Assembly (NCBI GenBank): GCA_023381415.1
Contig: JAMCUN010000024.1
Span: forward strand, 1-54,488
DNA length: 54,488 nt
Reading direction: 5' to 3'
DNA from: Thermoplasmatota archaeon
GTDB lineage: Archaea; Thermoplasmatota; Thermoplasmata; Thermoplasmatales; GCA-001856825
In this document: piece by piece, positions 1 to 8,891 of the stretch
Layout: every line of letters starts with the position of its first letter
Numbering within the stretch: the stretch's first letter is position 1
The notes under the pieces: generated by a model
The model's input: the letters and a program-made list of their open reading frames with translations, nothing else
What the model was told of the DNA's origin: nothing
The model's database searches: none
Position numbers and translations under genes: made by a program

Positions 1-1188
1 CTTTTTCCCCTCCACATAAAAGAAAAGAATGCAATAACAGATGACTTCAGGAAGATAGTTGAGGCAGAGGGTAAACTGTACGGTAAACTACCCTACGAAA
101 AATACTTCTTTCTCATAATAACAGTACCAGATGAGTACTATGGAGGTCTGGAGCACAAGAACAGCACTGCTATACTTTATCCAGAATATAAGTTGATGGA
201 CGATTTTGACTATAAGCTATTCCTCACGACAGTCTCCCATGAATTCTTTCACACGTGGAACGTTAAGAGGATAAGGCCTAAGGAACTTGGACCGTTTGAC
301 TACACAAAGGAGGTCTATACGAACCTGCTCTGGCTGAGCGAGGGATTCACATCCTATTACGAGTGGCTGGTACTCTGGAGGGCGGGCCTGGTCAAAGAGG
401 ATGAATACGTGAAGCATCTCTCCAAATACATAGATTTCTACAAACTTCAGCCGGGACATATTATCCCTGCGGATTCTTCCTCGTTCAACACATGGATCAA
501 GTTATACAAACCCGATGGTAACACCTTCAACACCTATGTCTCCTATTACCTGAAGGGGGAATTGATCGCATTTGTCCTAGATGTCGAGATCATAAAGTCG
601 ACAAAGGGGAAGAAGTCGCTGGACGACGTTTTCAGGAGCCTGTTTGCAGACTTTATTGCTAATGGAAAGGGGATAGAAAAGAAGGACCTGATAGAGCATG
701 TCAGGAAATTAATCGGAGAAGATGCACGTAGGATAGTAACGAGGCTGACAGAAACATCAGAAGAGATCAACTACGAACAGTATCTCAGGGAAATGGGGTA
801 CAAAGTTACACACAGATATGCAGATCGGAAGATTGGTCCTAGGGGATTCCTGGGCATCGTCCTGTCATCGGAGGGAGGGAAGATCGTTGCGAAAAGCGTT
901 GTGAAGAATTATCCGGCATACGAAGCTGGCGTCCTTCCTGGCGATGAACTCGTTGCAGTAAACGGGGAAAGGTTCACCGATAACTATACCAGGATCATTT
1001 CAAAGGAGCTGAGGTCTAGGAAGCTTGATTGCATCAAGGGTTCAAAACCAGGCGACAAAGTTGATCTGTACGTATTCAGGAAGCAAAACCTTCTGCACTT
1101 CCAGATGAAGGCGGCAGAGGAATTGAAGGAGACGGAGTTGGTCAAGGAGAAGAATTCCAGAATAAAATCAAAGATGCTGTCAGGTTAG
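1..1188 (+). CDS. M61 family glycyl aminopeptidase-like protease, C-terminal part
   Basis: The reading frame is open from the first base of the window, so the gene starts upstream and its N-terminal beta domain is missing. The visible part holds the M61 catalytic domain: GGLEHKNS at about nt 157-180, the zinc motif HEFFH at about nt 238-252 followed by TWNVKRIRP, and the third ligand region WLSEGFTSYY at about nt 331-360. A PDZ domain follows at about nt 820-1100, with the carboxylate-binding GFLGI loop and a YEAGVLPGDE segment. This order (gluzincin then PDZ) is standard for M61 enzymes, which remove N-terminal Gly or Ala in the family members that have been studied; the real substrate here is unknown. 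The stop codon overlaps the 3' end of the convergent glycosylase gene by 9 nt. The family call is firm. Confidence 0.93.
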   Translation, partial: LFPLHIKEKNAITDDFRKIVEAEGKLYGKLPYEKYFFLIITVPDEYYGGLEHKNSTAILYPEYKLMDDFDYKLFLTTVSHEFFHTWNVKRIRPKELGPFDYTKEVYTNLLWLSEGFTSYYEWLVLWRAGLVKEDEYVKHLSKYIDFYKLQPGHIIPADSSSFNTWIKLYKPDGNTFNTYVSYYLKGELIAFVLDVEIIKSTKGKKSLDDVFRSLFADFIANGKGIEKKDLIEHVRKLIGEDARRIVTRLTETSEEINYEQYLREMGYKVTHRYADRKIGPRGFLGIVLSSEGGKIVAKSVVKNYPAYEAGVLPGDELVAVNGERFTDNYTRIISKELRSRKLDCIKGSKPGDKVDLYVFRKQNLLHFQMKAAEELKETELVKEKNSRIKSKMLSG

Positions 1189-1857
1189 GAAGTTCTCCTT
1201 GATCTCCTCCAGGATCCGTATAAGCATATCCTCGGTCAGCCTGCCGGTGTTGACGTTCCTCGGGCTCGGATGGTATGATCCGTAGAGATGTATCCTCCCT
1301 GCTGCATATCTTGCTCCGTGACTGAAATGCATCTTGGAAACATCGAATCCCCTTTTCCTGAGGTATCCTTTGAAAGTGTCGAAGGCAATCATTCCCAGTG
1401 CAAGGACAACTCTCAGGTTTTTCATATTCTCTATCTCAAATTCACGATAATCCCTGCAGTTCTCCAGTTCTTCCGGTAGTGGTTTGTCACCAGGCGGAAC
1501 GCATTTGAGCACTGCAGTCGTGTACAGATTTTCAAGTTGAAGGCCATCATCCCTCGATACTGAATCTGGCAGGTTTGATAGACCGACCTTATAGAGGCAG
1601 GAGAATAGGAAAGACGCACTCTTGTCCCCTGTGAACACCCTTCCAGTCCTGTTCCCTCCAGTCGCTGCCGGTGCCAGGCCCAGTACCAGGAGTTTTGAAT
1701 CAAAGTTTCCAAATCCAGGCACAGGTTTGCTCCAAAACTCCTCCCCCAAAAACCTGGAATTACGTTTGGCAACTTCAACTCTGAATCTGACTATCCTGGG
1801 GCACCTTTCGCATGTTATAAGCTTCGAGTTCATCTGAGATAAGGAATTGAACTTCAT
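1180..1857 (-). CDS. udgB: Family 5 uracil-DNA glycosylase (UdgB type)
   Basis: A base-excision repair enzyme that removes uracil from DNA. Motif 1 reads GLAPAATGGNRTGR at residues 60-73; an Ala-rich motif without the polar catalytic residue of family 4 (GEAPG) marks family 5. The second motif HPSPRN is at 196-201. Four cysteines (16, 19, 119, 134) are placed as expected for the 4Fe-4S cluster. At 225 residues the length is normal. The ATG overlaps the stop of the upstream trehalose-phosphatase gene by 4 nt (ATGA), so the two are probably cotranscribed. A second in-frame Met at residue 9 is a possible alternative start. Deamination repair fits a hot acidic habitat, but that is inference. Confidence 0.93.
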   Translation of the reverse strand: MKFNSLSQMNSKLITCERCPRIVRFRVEVAKRNSRFLGEEFWSKPVPGFGNFDSKLLVLGLAPAATGGNRTGRVFTGDKSASFLFSCLYKVGLSNLPDSVSRDDGLQLENLYTTAVLKCVPPGDKPLPEELENCRDYREFEIENMKNLRVVLALGMIAFDTFKGYLRKRGFDVSKMHFSHGARYAAGRIHLYGSYHPSPRNVNTGRLTEDMLIRILEEIKENFLT

Positions 1858-2624
1858 TTCCCCTTCCTGAATACGATTTCAGGTTCTTCAAGCATATCTG
1901 AAAGCAGCCTCTTCATGTTTGCCGGGGAATCTACTCTAAACATTGCTGACGTCTCACCCTCTCCAACCTTAATCGTTATATGCCCCTGAAGCATATTAAA
2001 AGCCTCCTCGTCTGTCCTGTCGTCTCCTGAAAAGAGGATGAAATCATTTGCGTTCATGAACCTACGAATCGCAGTTCCCTTGTTAACCCCCTTTACCCTC
2101 AGCTCGAATACATACTTGCCGCTGTACATCTCAAACCCCACCTCCGAAACCTTTGAAATTGTTTGCTCCAGTTCGCTCAGGACACTCTTTCGTACGTTGT
2201 AGTAGTGAAACTGCAGGCCACCGCCCTTGTCTATTATCCTGAGCCCCGGGTATTGCTTCTCGAGTTGGAGATATCTTTCCCGAAGCACCTCGGTCCTTGA
2301 ACGATAATAGTCAAAATTTTCTATATTCCATCTGTTCCCCTCCTCGCTTATGAACTGAGAGCCGTGCATAGCTATGATATTGAATCCGGCTCCAACCAGG
2401 GAAATGATTCCTTCGAGGTCTCTTCCTGTAACGATGTATAGAGGGACTACCACTTTCAATCTTCTTAGGAGCGATAGCAGCTCCTCTCCCGGAACGGCGA
2501 ATTCAGGCTGACTGGTTAGATCCACAAGAGTGCCGTCGTAATCCAGGAACATCTTCGTAATGCCCTTCTTCTGGACTATCGTATCCATAATTCTTTCAAA
2601 CACTGCAGTATTCCCTGATTCCAT
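1854..2624 (-). CDS. otsB: Trehalose-6-phosphate phosphatase
   Basis: A HAD-superfamily phosphatase that releases trehalose from trehalose 6-phosphate. HAD motif I is DYDGTLV (residues 28-34), a TGR segment lies at 66-68, the conserved Lys is in NKGTAI (about 181-186), and the acidic motif GDDRTDE is at 200-206, followed by EAFN as in OtsB proteins. At 256 residues the length is usual. No trehalose-phosphate synthase is in the window, so the substrate rests on family resemblance; mannosyl-3-phosphoglycerate phosphatase is a less likely relative. It is first in a minus-strand pair with the glycosylase. Confidence 0.88.
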   Translation of the reverse strand: MESGNTAVFERIMDTIVQKKGITKMFLDYDGTLVDLTSQPEFAVPGEELLSLLRRLKVVVPLYIVTGRDLEGIISLVGAGFNIIAMHGSQFISEEGNRWNIENFDYYRSRTEVLRERYLQLEKQYPGLRIIDKGGGLQFHYYNVRKSVLSELEQTISKVSEVGFEMYSGKYVFELRVKGVNKGTAIRRFMNANDFILFSGDDRTDEEAFNMLQGHITIKVGEGETSAMFRVDSPANMKRLLSDMLEEPEIVFRKGK

Positions 2625-2703
2625 TCATTTGGAGATGGATGGAAAACTAATCTAATTTTCTGTCTAACACTGTCTCAATGACCACGAAATAAAATTCTTC
2701 AGG

Positions 2704-4209
2704 TCAGTCAAAGCTGTCGAATGTTGTCTGAAGGTTCCCCTTTCCGTCCCTTAGAATGTTTTTCATCTTCTTCTCCTTCCTTCCTGCAGCATAGTAATAG
2801 GAAAAGTCCCTCGTATTCTCCATCGTCAGGACATAGACTTTACCCTTGCCGAATCTTCCTGTCCTACCCCTCCTCTGGATTGACCTCACCTCACTTGGAA
2901 CAGGCTCGTAGAATATCACGGTGTCAGCGGCAGGAACGTCCAGCCCCTCTTCACCTACCTGAGTCGCGACAAGGACCTTTATCTCCCCTTCCCTGAAGCT
3001 TTGGATGGTGGATGACTGTTCCTTCTGGGTCATTCCCCTTCCCTCCTTCCTTGAGCTCTGGCCTATGAATTTTTCGCAGAGGAACCCCTCTTTTTTTAGG
3101 ATATTAGTGAGTATGTTTGCAGTTATCCGGTAGTGACAGAAGACGATAGACTTCTCGTTGTTCCTCTCCCTCAGTATCTCGATTATCTTTGCCATCTTAG
3201 GAGTGTGCTGGCTCAGTGGCTGGGTTGAAAGTTCTTCCGCTCTCTTCTCTATTGAAATCATCCTTGGGTCGTTCACTATCTTCTTGGCCTTTGCGTTCTC
3301 CCTTCTCATGTCCTGAAGATATGCATGAAAAGGAAGCACTCCCTGAGTTTCAGCAAACTCAAGGAGGTAGTCAAGAAGTATTGCAAAGGTCCTGAACCTG
3401 GCTGCGGAATAGAAGTACTTGTTCCCACGCTTGATCTCGGTGAAGATGTAATCCCCGAGACTTATGAGCTCCTTCCTCGAATGCCCCTGAATTCTCAGGG
3501 AGAAGGACTGCAGCTTGTTGATCATCTCTGTCAGCATGTCCTTGAGTCCATCGATTATCTCCAGAGGGCCAGGAGGTGTGGGGATCCTCACAAGTTCAGT
3601 GTCTATCCCCTTTATATAAGCAACTACGTCAGGGGAATTTTCATCTCTGATCTCAAGGTCAGTAATTTTAAGATTCTGGATGATCTGGTCGATCTTGGAT
3701 CTGTCTCCGCCAGGAGATGCCGTAGTGGCAATTATCCTTGATCTGGAGAAGAAGTTTGCAACCTCTACGTAGGAGTAGTTGCCTATTGCTCGGTGGGCCT
3801 CATCGAATATGACGACCTTCACATCATCCCTGATGTCTGAAAATAGGGAGGAATCGTTGTTAATGACCTGCGGAGTCGATACTATAACCCTTGCAGAATG
3901 GTACAGTTCTTCCCTTAGTGATTTCTTTATCTCTCCTGTAACCTCAGCTATCTGATCGGATGGAAGTTTTAGGAATTTGCGGATGTTTGAGGCGTGCTGG
4001 TGAACAAGGGGTCTTGTCGGAGCAAGAAATATACATTTTCCTCCATCCTCTATGAGAATGGAAAGCGCTATTATCGTTATTATCGTCTTTCCCAATGCTG
4101 TGGGTATCACTATCAGAGTATTCTTTTCAACAGATTTCAGCGCAATTTTATCTTGATATTCTCTGAACTCTATGAGGTCATCCCTAAGCAGTTCAGAATA
4201 TTTTGGCAC
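2704..4209 (-). CDS. hef: Hef-like SF2 DNA helicase without nuclease domain
   Basis: A superfamily 2 helicase of the Hef/FANCM/Mph1 group, which acts on stalled forks and branched DNA. Visible motifs: REYQ (16-19), Walker A PTALGKT (36-42), APTRPLVHQH (63-72), DEAH (136-139), TASPGG (163-168) and motif VI QRRGRTGR (445-452), with the Hef-type helical insert between the two RecA domains. The protein stops at residue 501, soon after motif VI, so the C-terminal XPF-type nuclease and HhH regions of full-length euryarchaeal Hef (normally about 750 residues) are absent. The GTG start has no ribosome binding site; a TTTAATC-like box (minus strand) lies about 25 nt upstream, which suggests a leaderless mRNA. 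Confidence 0.88.
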   Translation of the reverse strand: MPKYSELLRDDLIEFREYQDKIALKSVEKNTLIVIPTALGKTIITIIALSILIEDGGKCIFLAPTRPLVHQHASNIRKFLKLPSDQIAEVTGEIKKSLREELYHSARVIVSTPQVINNDSSLFSDIRDDVKVVIFDEAHRAIGNYSYVEVANFFSRSRIIATTASPGGDRSKIDQIIQNLKITDLEIRDENSPDVVAYIKGIDTELVRIPTPPGPLEIIDGLKDMLTEMINKLQSFSLRIQGHSRKELISLGDYIFTEIKRGNKYFYSAARFRTFAILLDYLLEFAETQGVLPFHAYLQDMRRENAKAKKIVNDPRMISIEKRAEELSTQPLSQHTPKMAKIIEILRERNNEKSIVFCHYRITANILTNILKKEGFLCEKFIGQSSRKEGRGMTQKEQSSTIQSFREGEIKVLVATQVGEEGLDVPAADTVIFYEPVPSEVRSIQRRGRTGRFGKGKVYVLTMENTRDFSYYYAAGRKEKKMKNILRDGKGNLQTTFDSFD

Positions 4210-4412
4210 AGTGGATAATCAATGATGGGCTTTAATCTTAGTGCAATGGGGGCTAGCCGATTGAACATTGGCCCTCTTATGTCTATGCCAAAATCATGAA
4301 GGCACTGAAGATATAGCTGAGATATGTTTAAAGGCCGACAGGCCGATATATTCATTTGTATAATTATATCTCAATTTTAAAACTAAGATTTATTTACGTC
4401 AAGGTGATACGC

Positions 4413-5657
4413 TTGCCAGTGCTACTGATCTACAGGTACCTGATACTGATCTCCGTATTCACCACATTACTCTACTTCCTTTACTATGCGCTGAATGCGT
4501 ACTACCTCGTTAAACACAGGCAGGAGCCAGAAGATATCGATGAAGAGGCGAATATGGAGAAGGATGTGACCATACTTATTCCTGTCTACAACGAAAAGGT
4601 GGATGTATTCGAGAGAGTCATTCAGGGTGTTAAGTCGCAGGGAACTAAATTTGTCGTTGTGGGGGATTCAAGCAACCAGCCGTACAGGTCCATTGTGGAG
4701 GATAATGGGGGAACATTCATTTATCTTGAGAAAAGGGGGGGAAAAAGGATAGCCATCTCTGAGGGGATGAAATTCGTAGACACGAATTTCGTGCTTTTCG
4801 TTGACAGTGATACAACCATACCTGAAGGTACAGTAAGCAGGATGCTGACCCACTTCAAGGGGAACGTGGGGGGCGTTGGGGCGAACGTTTCCATAAGGAA
4901 GACTAACAGCGGAGCGTCGTACAGCGCAGAATTCCTTGAAAGAACGCGAGAAATTATACTCAAGGCTATGACGGTGAGAGGGGGGAGCGTCATGGTCATA
5001 GATGGAAAGTGTGCAATGTACAAAACATCAATAGTGAAGCCGCTTCTCATCTCAGACAAGTTCAGGTACCACAAGGTTGCTGGGAAGATAGCGACAATGG
5101 GTGATGACCAGCAACTGACGGCCTACATAATCAAGAAAGGCTACAGGGCAACAAAGTGCTTTGAAGTCGTTGTGGAGACAGAGCCGCCGGAGAACTTCAA
5201 GCAGTTCACCAAACAGAGCATAAGATGGGCAAGAAGCTCTTATTACTACTTCCTGAAGAATCTGACAGACGGGACGGCAGTGAAGGCAGGAGGCTTCTAT
5301 GCCTTTGAAGCGATCAGCACGTTTGCCCTACCGATACTCACCCTGGGACTGGGTCTCTTCAGGTTCTATTTCACACTCCACCTCTTCGGGAGGTTTGCTG
5401 GGAACAGCTTCGATACCATTTCAGACCTGCTGGCACATCCCACGTTGATTCTCACGAACAGGGCAATAATGCATCCCCTCCTAGACCTGCTAAGTCTGCC
5501 CGGACCCTTGATATTCGGATCGGCCGTAGTCTTGAATGTGAGGAGGGAAAGGATGAGAACTCTCGCCTTTGGGGGATTAGCGCTTGTAATAATATTCTTC
5601 ACGTCGATATATGGTTTCTTCACCTGCTGGAAGCAGTCGAAGTGGATGACTAGGTAG
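4413..5657 (+). CDS. Membrane GT2 family processive glycosyltransferase
   Basis: A family 2 glycosyltransferase of the chitin/hyaluronan synthase-like type. It has an N-terminal membrane helix (IYRYLILISVF onward), the nucleotide-binding start PVYNEKVDVFERV, a metal-binding LFVDSDTT, the acceptor-site GDDQQLT and the QSIRWARSS form of the Q-x-x-RW signature. Three or four hydrophobic segments follow from about nt 5290. I chose the TTG at 4413 because AGGTGAT sits 4 nt before it; the frame is open further upstream to a TTG at 4356, but that stretch is AT-rich and looks like the promoter. The product is probably a surface polysaccharide or a lipid-linked sugar; the donor sugar cannot be read from sequence. 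It opens a group of sugar genes in alternating orientation. Confidence 0.85.
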   Translation: MPVLLIYRYLILISVFTTLLYFLYYALNAYYLVKHRQEPEDIDEEANMEKDVTILIPVYNEKVDVFERVIQGVKSQGTKFVVVGDSSNQPYRSIVEDNGGTFIYLEKRGGKRIAISEGMKFVDTNFVLFVDSDTTIPEGTVSRMLTHFKGNVGGVGANVSIRKTNSGASYSAEFLERTREIILKAMTVRGGSVMVIDGKCAMYKTSIVKPLLISDKFRYHKVAGKIATMGDDQQLTAYIIKKGYRATKCFEVVVETEPPENFKQFTKQSIRWARSSYYYFLKNLTDGTAVKAGGFYAFEAISTFALPILTLGLGLFRFYFTLHLFGRFAGNSFDTISDLLAHPTLILTNRAIMHPLLDLLSLPGPLIFGSAVVLNVRRERMRTLAFGGLALVIIFFTSIYGFFTCWKQSKWMTR

Positions 5658-5717
5658 CATTTACTGGATGACCCGAAAACTCAACGCGTGATCGAAACAT
5701 TAATGTGATGGAGGCTG

Positions 5718-6710
5718 TCAGGCAGTAACCTGCCTGGCTCCTGTCTGGTCGAATGAAATACGTGTTACGAATTCGGAGCTTTCCATCATCATCCTTTGAA
5801 CCCCCCATATCTTATCGGGAGAACTGATGATGAGGATGAATCCAGCCGAGCCTCCGCCCATCAATCTTGCAGCTCCGGCTCCGCTCTTCCTTGCCTTGCT
5901 TATGATAGAATCCACAGCCGGATTGCTTATATCCTTGCGCAGTCCCTTCTTGAGATCCCAACCATAATCCACAAGCCTGACGAATCTCTCGAAATTACCC
6001 TCCCTGATGGAATCCCTTGCCTCCTCAGCGTTCCTCTTTATCTCTAACAGGCGGTCGATCAGTTCTCTTGAGCCCTCATTCAGTTTTCCAACCTCATCCT
6101 GCAGTTCGTCCGTGCTGTTGTGAGTGGAGCCTGTATAAACCATAAGGGTCGATCTTTCCAGCATCTTAACGAAAGGGTCTTCGTAATCGAACATCTCCAT
6201 CCTATAACTGTTTGCCTTAAATTCGGTATACTTGAACCCTCCGAATGAAATTGCAAATGGGTCCTGTTTTCCAAGGGTCACTCCGAAGAAGTTTCTCTCG
6301 ACGTCGTAGGTCTCCTTCGCGATCCTCTCCCTGTCCACTTCCTCTCCATTGAGGTATTTCGTTATCATTAGGAGCCCCAGAACGAGGGCGCTGGAACTTC
6401 CCAAGCCAGTTCCAGGTGGAACATCACCTGCTATGCTCAGCCTCCCCGTTTCAATACCCATCTTCGTGAACAGCTTGGTGATCCCCTCGAGGAAGTTGTT
6501 ATGTATGCTTTTGGAGAAACTCCAGCTCTTCAGGAGGTCCCTTGAAGATATCTCCAGCGGTTGGCCATCATCCACGTAGCTCACCCTGATACCCTTATCT
6601 ATAGTAGCATTTATGACAGCGCCACCATACATCTCCGTGAACGGGGAAACATCAGTCCCTCCCCCGCTGAAGCTTATACGATATGGGCAAGTTACCGTTA
6701 TTTTCCTCAT
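5718..6710 (-). CDS. GHMP sugar kinase, D-glycero-D-manno-heptose 7-phosphate kinase-like
   Basis: A GHMP-superfamily kinase of 330 residues. The N-terminal motif PYRISFSGGGTDVSPF (9-24) is typical of HddA and fucokinase-like sugar-1-kinases, the phosphate loop PPGTGLGSSSAL is at 98-109, and the third motif RLMGGGSAGFI lies near 282-292. HddA makes heptose 1,7-bisphosphate. The neighbours are a sulfosugar synthase and a sugar nucleotidyltransferase, so the true substrate may be another sugar feeding surface glycans; the exact substrate is not settled. It is transcribed alone and convergent with the glycosyltransferase. An inverted repeat lies across its stop codon. Confidence 0.82.
   Translation of the reverse strand: MRKITVTCPYRISFSGGGTDVSPFTEMYGGAVINATIDKGIRVSYVDDGQPLEISSRDLLKSWSFSKSIHNNFLEGITKLFTKMGIETGRLSIAGDVPPGTGLGSSSALVLGLLMITKYLNGEEVDRERIAKETYDVERNFFGVTLGKQDPFAISFGGFKYTEFKANSYRMEMFDYEDPFVKMLERSTLMVYTGSTHNSTDELQDEVGKLNEGSRELIDRLLEIKRNAEEARDSIREGNFERFVRLVDYGWDLKKGLRKDISNPAVDSIISKARKSGAGAARLMGGGSAGFILIISSPDKIWGVQRMMMESSEFVTRISFDQTGARQVTA
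5719..5736. repeat. Inverted repeat at the GHMP kinase stop codon
   Basis: The arms CAGGCAG and CTGCCTG flank a 4-nt loop (TAAC). The stem can be extended by a G-T and a G-C pair. It overlaps the last codons of the kinase gene and lies in the convergent gap, so an RNA hairpin at the mRNA 3' end is likely; a terminator role is inference because there is no adjoining T-run. Confidence 0.5.
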
Positions 6711-6855
6711 GGTAGACGAACAGAGAGGGAAATTGTCTTAATAATAGTGATGCAATGGAAATCTGTCACCATTAATACATATCAAAGGTACTCTGTGCTG
6801 GATACTCAAAAATGGGAAAGTCAAACGTTAAATCCGTCAAGGAACTCCATCGGCA

Positions 6856-8025
6856 ATGAGGGTCCTGATCCTTGGCATCGACGGATACATCGGCTGGACT
6901 CTGGCACAGAGGCTTGTGTCTAAGGGGCATGACGTTTATGGCGCAGACAACTTCTTCACAAGGAGAAGGGTCAAGGAGGTAGGTTCGGAGTCAGTACTTC
7001 CGATTCCTCAGATGTCAAAGAGGCTCACTGGCTTCAAGGACTTCTACGGAAAGGATGTCGGTTTCTTTAGGGGGAACGTTGCCGACCCTAAGTTCATGTA
7101 CCGGATCATGGAACAGGTTGGCCCGGATGCGATTTACCATCTTGCGGAACAGCGCTCAGCCCCCTATTCCATGATCGGACTGAAACAGGCAAATGAGACG
7201 ATGGTCAGCAACATAGTTAGTACGATGAACCTGGTGTATGCATCCAAGGATCTCAACCCGGACGTTCACATAATCAAGCTAGGAACTATGGGAGAATACG
7301 GAACCCCTAACATAGACATTACAGAAGGGTTCATAGAAGTGGAGTTCAGGGGGAGGAAAGATACAATGCCTTTCCCTAGGAACGCCGGCTCATGGTACCA
7401 CTGGTCCAAGGTGCATGACTCTAACAACCTCATGTTCGCGAACAGGCTGTGGAAGCTGAAAATAACAGACATCATGCAGGGCGTTGTATATGGAACTGCG
7501 ACGAAGGAGATAGAGGTTTCACGTCTCTTCACAAGGTTTGACATAGACGAGGTTTGGGGGACTGCGCTCAACAGGTTCGTGGCACAGGCTATAGCAGGTC
7601 TGCCGATCACTCCCTACGGCAGGGGGAACCAGAAGAGAGGGTTCCTCTCGCTTGAGGACAGCGTAACTTGCCTATCTATCGCGCTGGAAAAACCTCCGGG
7701 TGAGGGTGAGTACAGGATACTGAACCAGTTTGACCAGTATTATTCGGTTAACTTTCTTGCCGAGACCGTCAAGGAGGCCTACGAGAAAGTGACAGGAATG
7801 AAGGCCGAGATCAAGCACGTGGAAAATCCAAGGGTAGAAGCGGAAGACCATTACTACAATCCAGACCACAGAAAATTGCAGGAACTGGGCTACAGACCTT
7901 CAGGAGAGTTGAAGAAGGATGTGGAGAGGATGATATCAGACCTCATGGATCATAGGGAGAGATGCGTAAACCTCAGAAGCGTCATCATGCCAAAGACATT
8001 CTGGAAGAGGAGTTCAGGTATCTAG
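6856..8025 (+). CDS. agl3: UDP-sulfoquinovose synthase (SQD1/Agl3-like)
   Basis: An extended short-chain dehydrogenase that converts UDP-glucose and sulfite to UDP-sulfoquinovose. The Rossmann motif is GIDGYIG (7-13). The catalytic triad Thr144 (KLGTMGEYG), Tyr181 and Lys185 (YHWSK) sits almost exactly where plant SQD1 has it. Other SQD1 marks are HLAEQRSAPYSM and QGVVYGT. At 389 residues the length is normal. In Sulfolobus, Agl3 supplies sulfoquinovose for the S-layer N-glycan, and sulfosugars have been reported in Thermoplasma glycans, so a surface-glycan role is likely. The neighbouring nucleotidyltransferase could supply UDP-glucose. The stop codon shares the palindrome CTAG with the stop of the convergent gene. 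Confidence 0.92.
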   Translation: MRVLILGIDGYIGWTLAQRLVSKGHDVYGADNFFTRRRVKEVGSESVLPIPQMSKRLTGFKDFYGKDVGFFRGNVADPKFMYRIMEQVGPDAIYHLAEQRSAPYSMIGLKQANETMVSNIVSTMNLVYASKDLNPDVHIIKLGTMGEYGTPNIDITEGFIEVEFRGRKDTMPFPRNAGSWYHWSKVHDSNNLMFANRLWKLKITDIMQGVVYGTATKEIEVSRLFTRFDIDEVWGTALNRFVAQAIAGLPITPYGRGNQKRGFLSLEDSVTCLSIALEKPPGEGEYRILNQFDQYYSVNFLAETVKEAYEKVTGMKAEIKHVENPRVEAEDHYYNPDHRKLQELGYRPSGELKKDVERMISDLMDHRERCVNLRSVIMPKTFWKRSSGI

Positions 8026-8777
8026 TCCCTGCCGGTCGATCCGCCGACCGCGTGCTTGTAGGTCTCTTCAAGTACTAGCCTGTAATCCTCGGCAAGGCCA
8101 ACGCTCACCCAGGATCTTCTAGGTATCTCTATAGCTCCAAATCTCATCCCTGACCGTATTGCCTTATCTATTGCGTCAGTCAATTCCGCATTTCCTTCCC
8201 TGTAGGATATAAGATCGAATATCTGAGGTGGAAGGTAGTAGAGGGCACACATCGCAAATTCTGATGGGGGGTCCTTTGGTTTTTCGACGACTCCGGTAAC
8301 ATTCAGGCGTCCTCCATCTCGGGAAAGAACAGCAACACCGTATCTCCTCGGGTCTTCAACCCTCATAACGAAGAGCTTCCATTCCCCATCAGTTTCAGCA
8401 ATCTTCAGTACATCAGCGTACCTCTCCATGTCCAGGATCATCCCGTCGCCTGCGGCTAGGAGGAAACCTTCGTCTCCGACGAAGTTCCTAGCTGCAAGAA
8501 CCGCGTCCCCAAATCCTCTTTTCTCGTTCTGGAAGTATATCCTAACGGAAGGAAACACCCTGGTAAGATAATCTTTTGAAATCGCGTCAGAAGGGTCAAG
8601 CACCACTGCTATTTCCTGTACACCTATCTTCAAGAGTTTGTTTATCAGCACGTCAATTATCGGCCTCAGGATTAGTGACCCATCTCTGAAATCATAGACG
8701 TTCAACAGTTCCTTTCTTATCAGTCCGTTCAGTCCGGACCTCTTCCCGAGACCGGCAGCTGTGATGATTGCCTTCAT
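8022..8777 (-). CDS. Sugar-1-phosphate nucleotidyltransferase (UTP-glucose-1-phosphate type)
   Basis: A GT-A fold nucleotidyltransferase, 251 residues. The N-terminal loop AAGLGKRSG (7-15) with RKELL just after it matches the GxGxR...PK/KE signature; GFGDAV, AAGDG and VVEKPKDP follow in the expected order. Most likely it makes UDP-glucose from glucose 1-phosphate, which would supply the adjacent UDP-sulfoquinovose synthase; dTTP-glucose-1-phosphate activity cannot be excluded. It is convergent with that gene with a 4-nt overlap, so the pairing is positional and not an operon. The ATG is preceded by AT-rich sequence and no ribosome binding site. Confidence 0.83.
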   Translation of the reverse strand: MKAIITAAGLGKRSGLNGLIRKELLNVYDFRDGSLILRPIIDVLINKLLKIGVQEIAVVLDPSDAISKDYLTRVFPSVRIYFQNEKRGFGDAVLAARNFVGDEGFLLAAGDGMILDMERYADVLKIAETDGEWKLFVMRVEDPRRYGVAVLSRDGGRLNVTGVVEKPKDPPSEFAMCALYYLPPQIFDLISYREGNAELTDAIDKAIRSGMRFGAIEIPRRSWVSVGLAEDYRLVLEETYKHAVGGSTGRD

Positions 8778-8891
8778 TTTATGAAGTGAATTCGTAGTTC
8801 ATATAAAACATGGGGTTGTCATGTGATGATGGCATGATGAATCCTGCTAAGAATATCGGTCATCTTTTAAAAGAGGGAAGGATAGGGGGAA

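Noticed and set aside
8823-8850. Possible C/D box RNA (GTGATGA and ATGATGA boxes)
   Set aside because: No CTGA D box lies at a suitable distance and there is no terminal stem.
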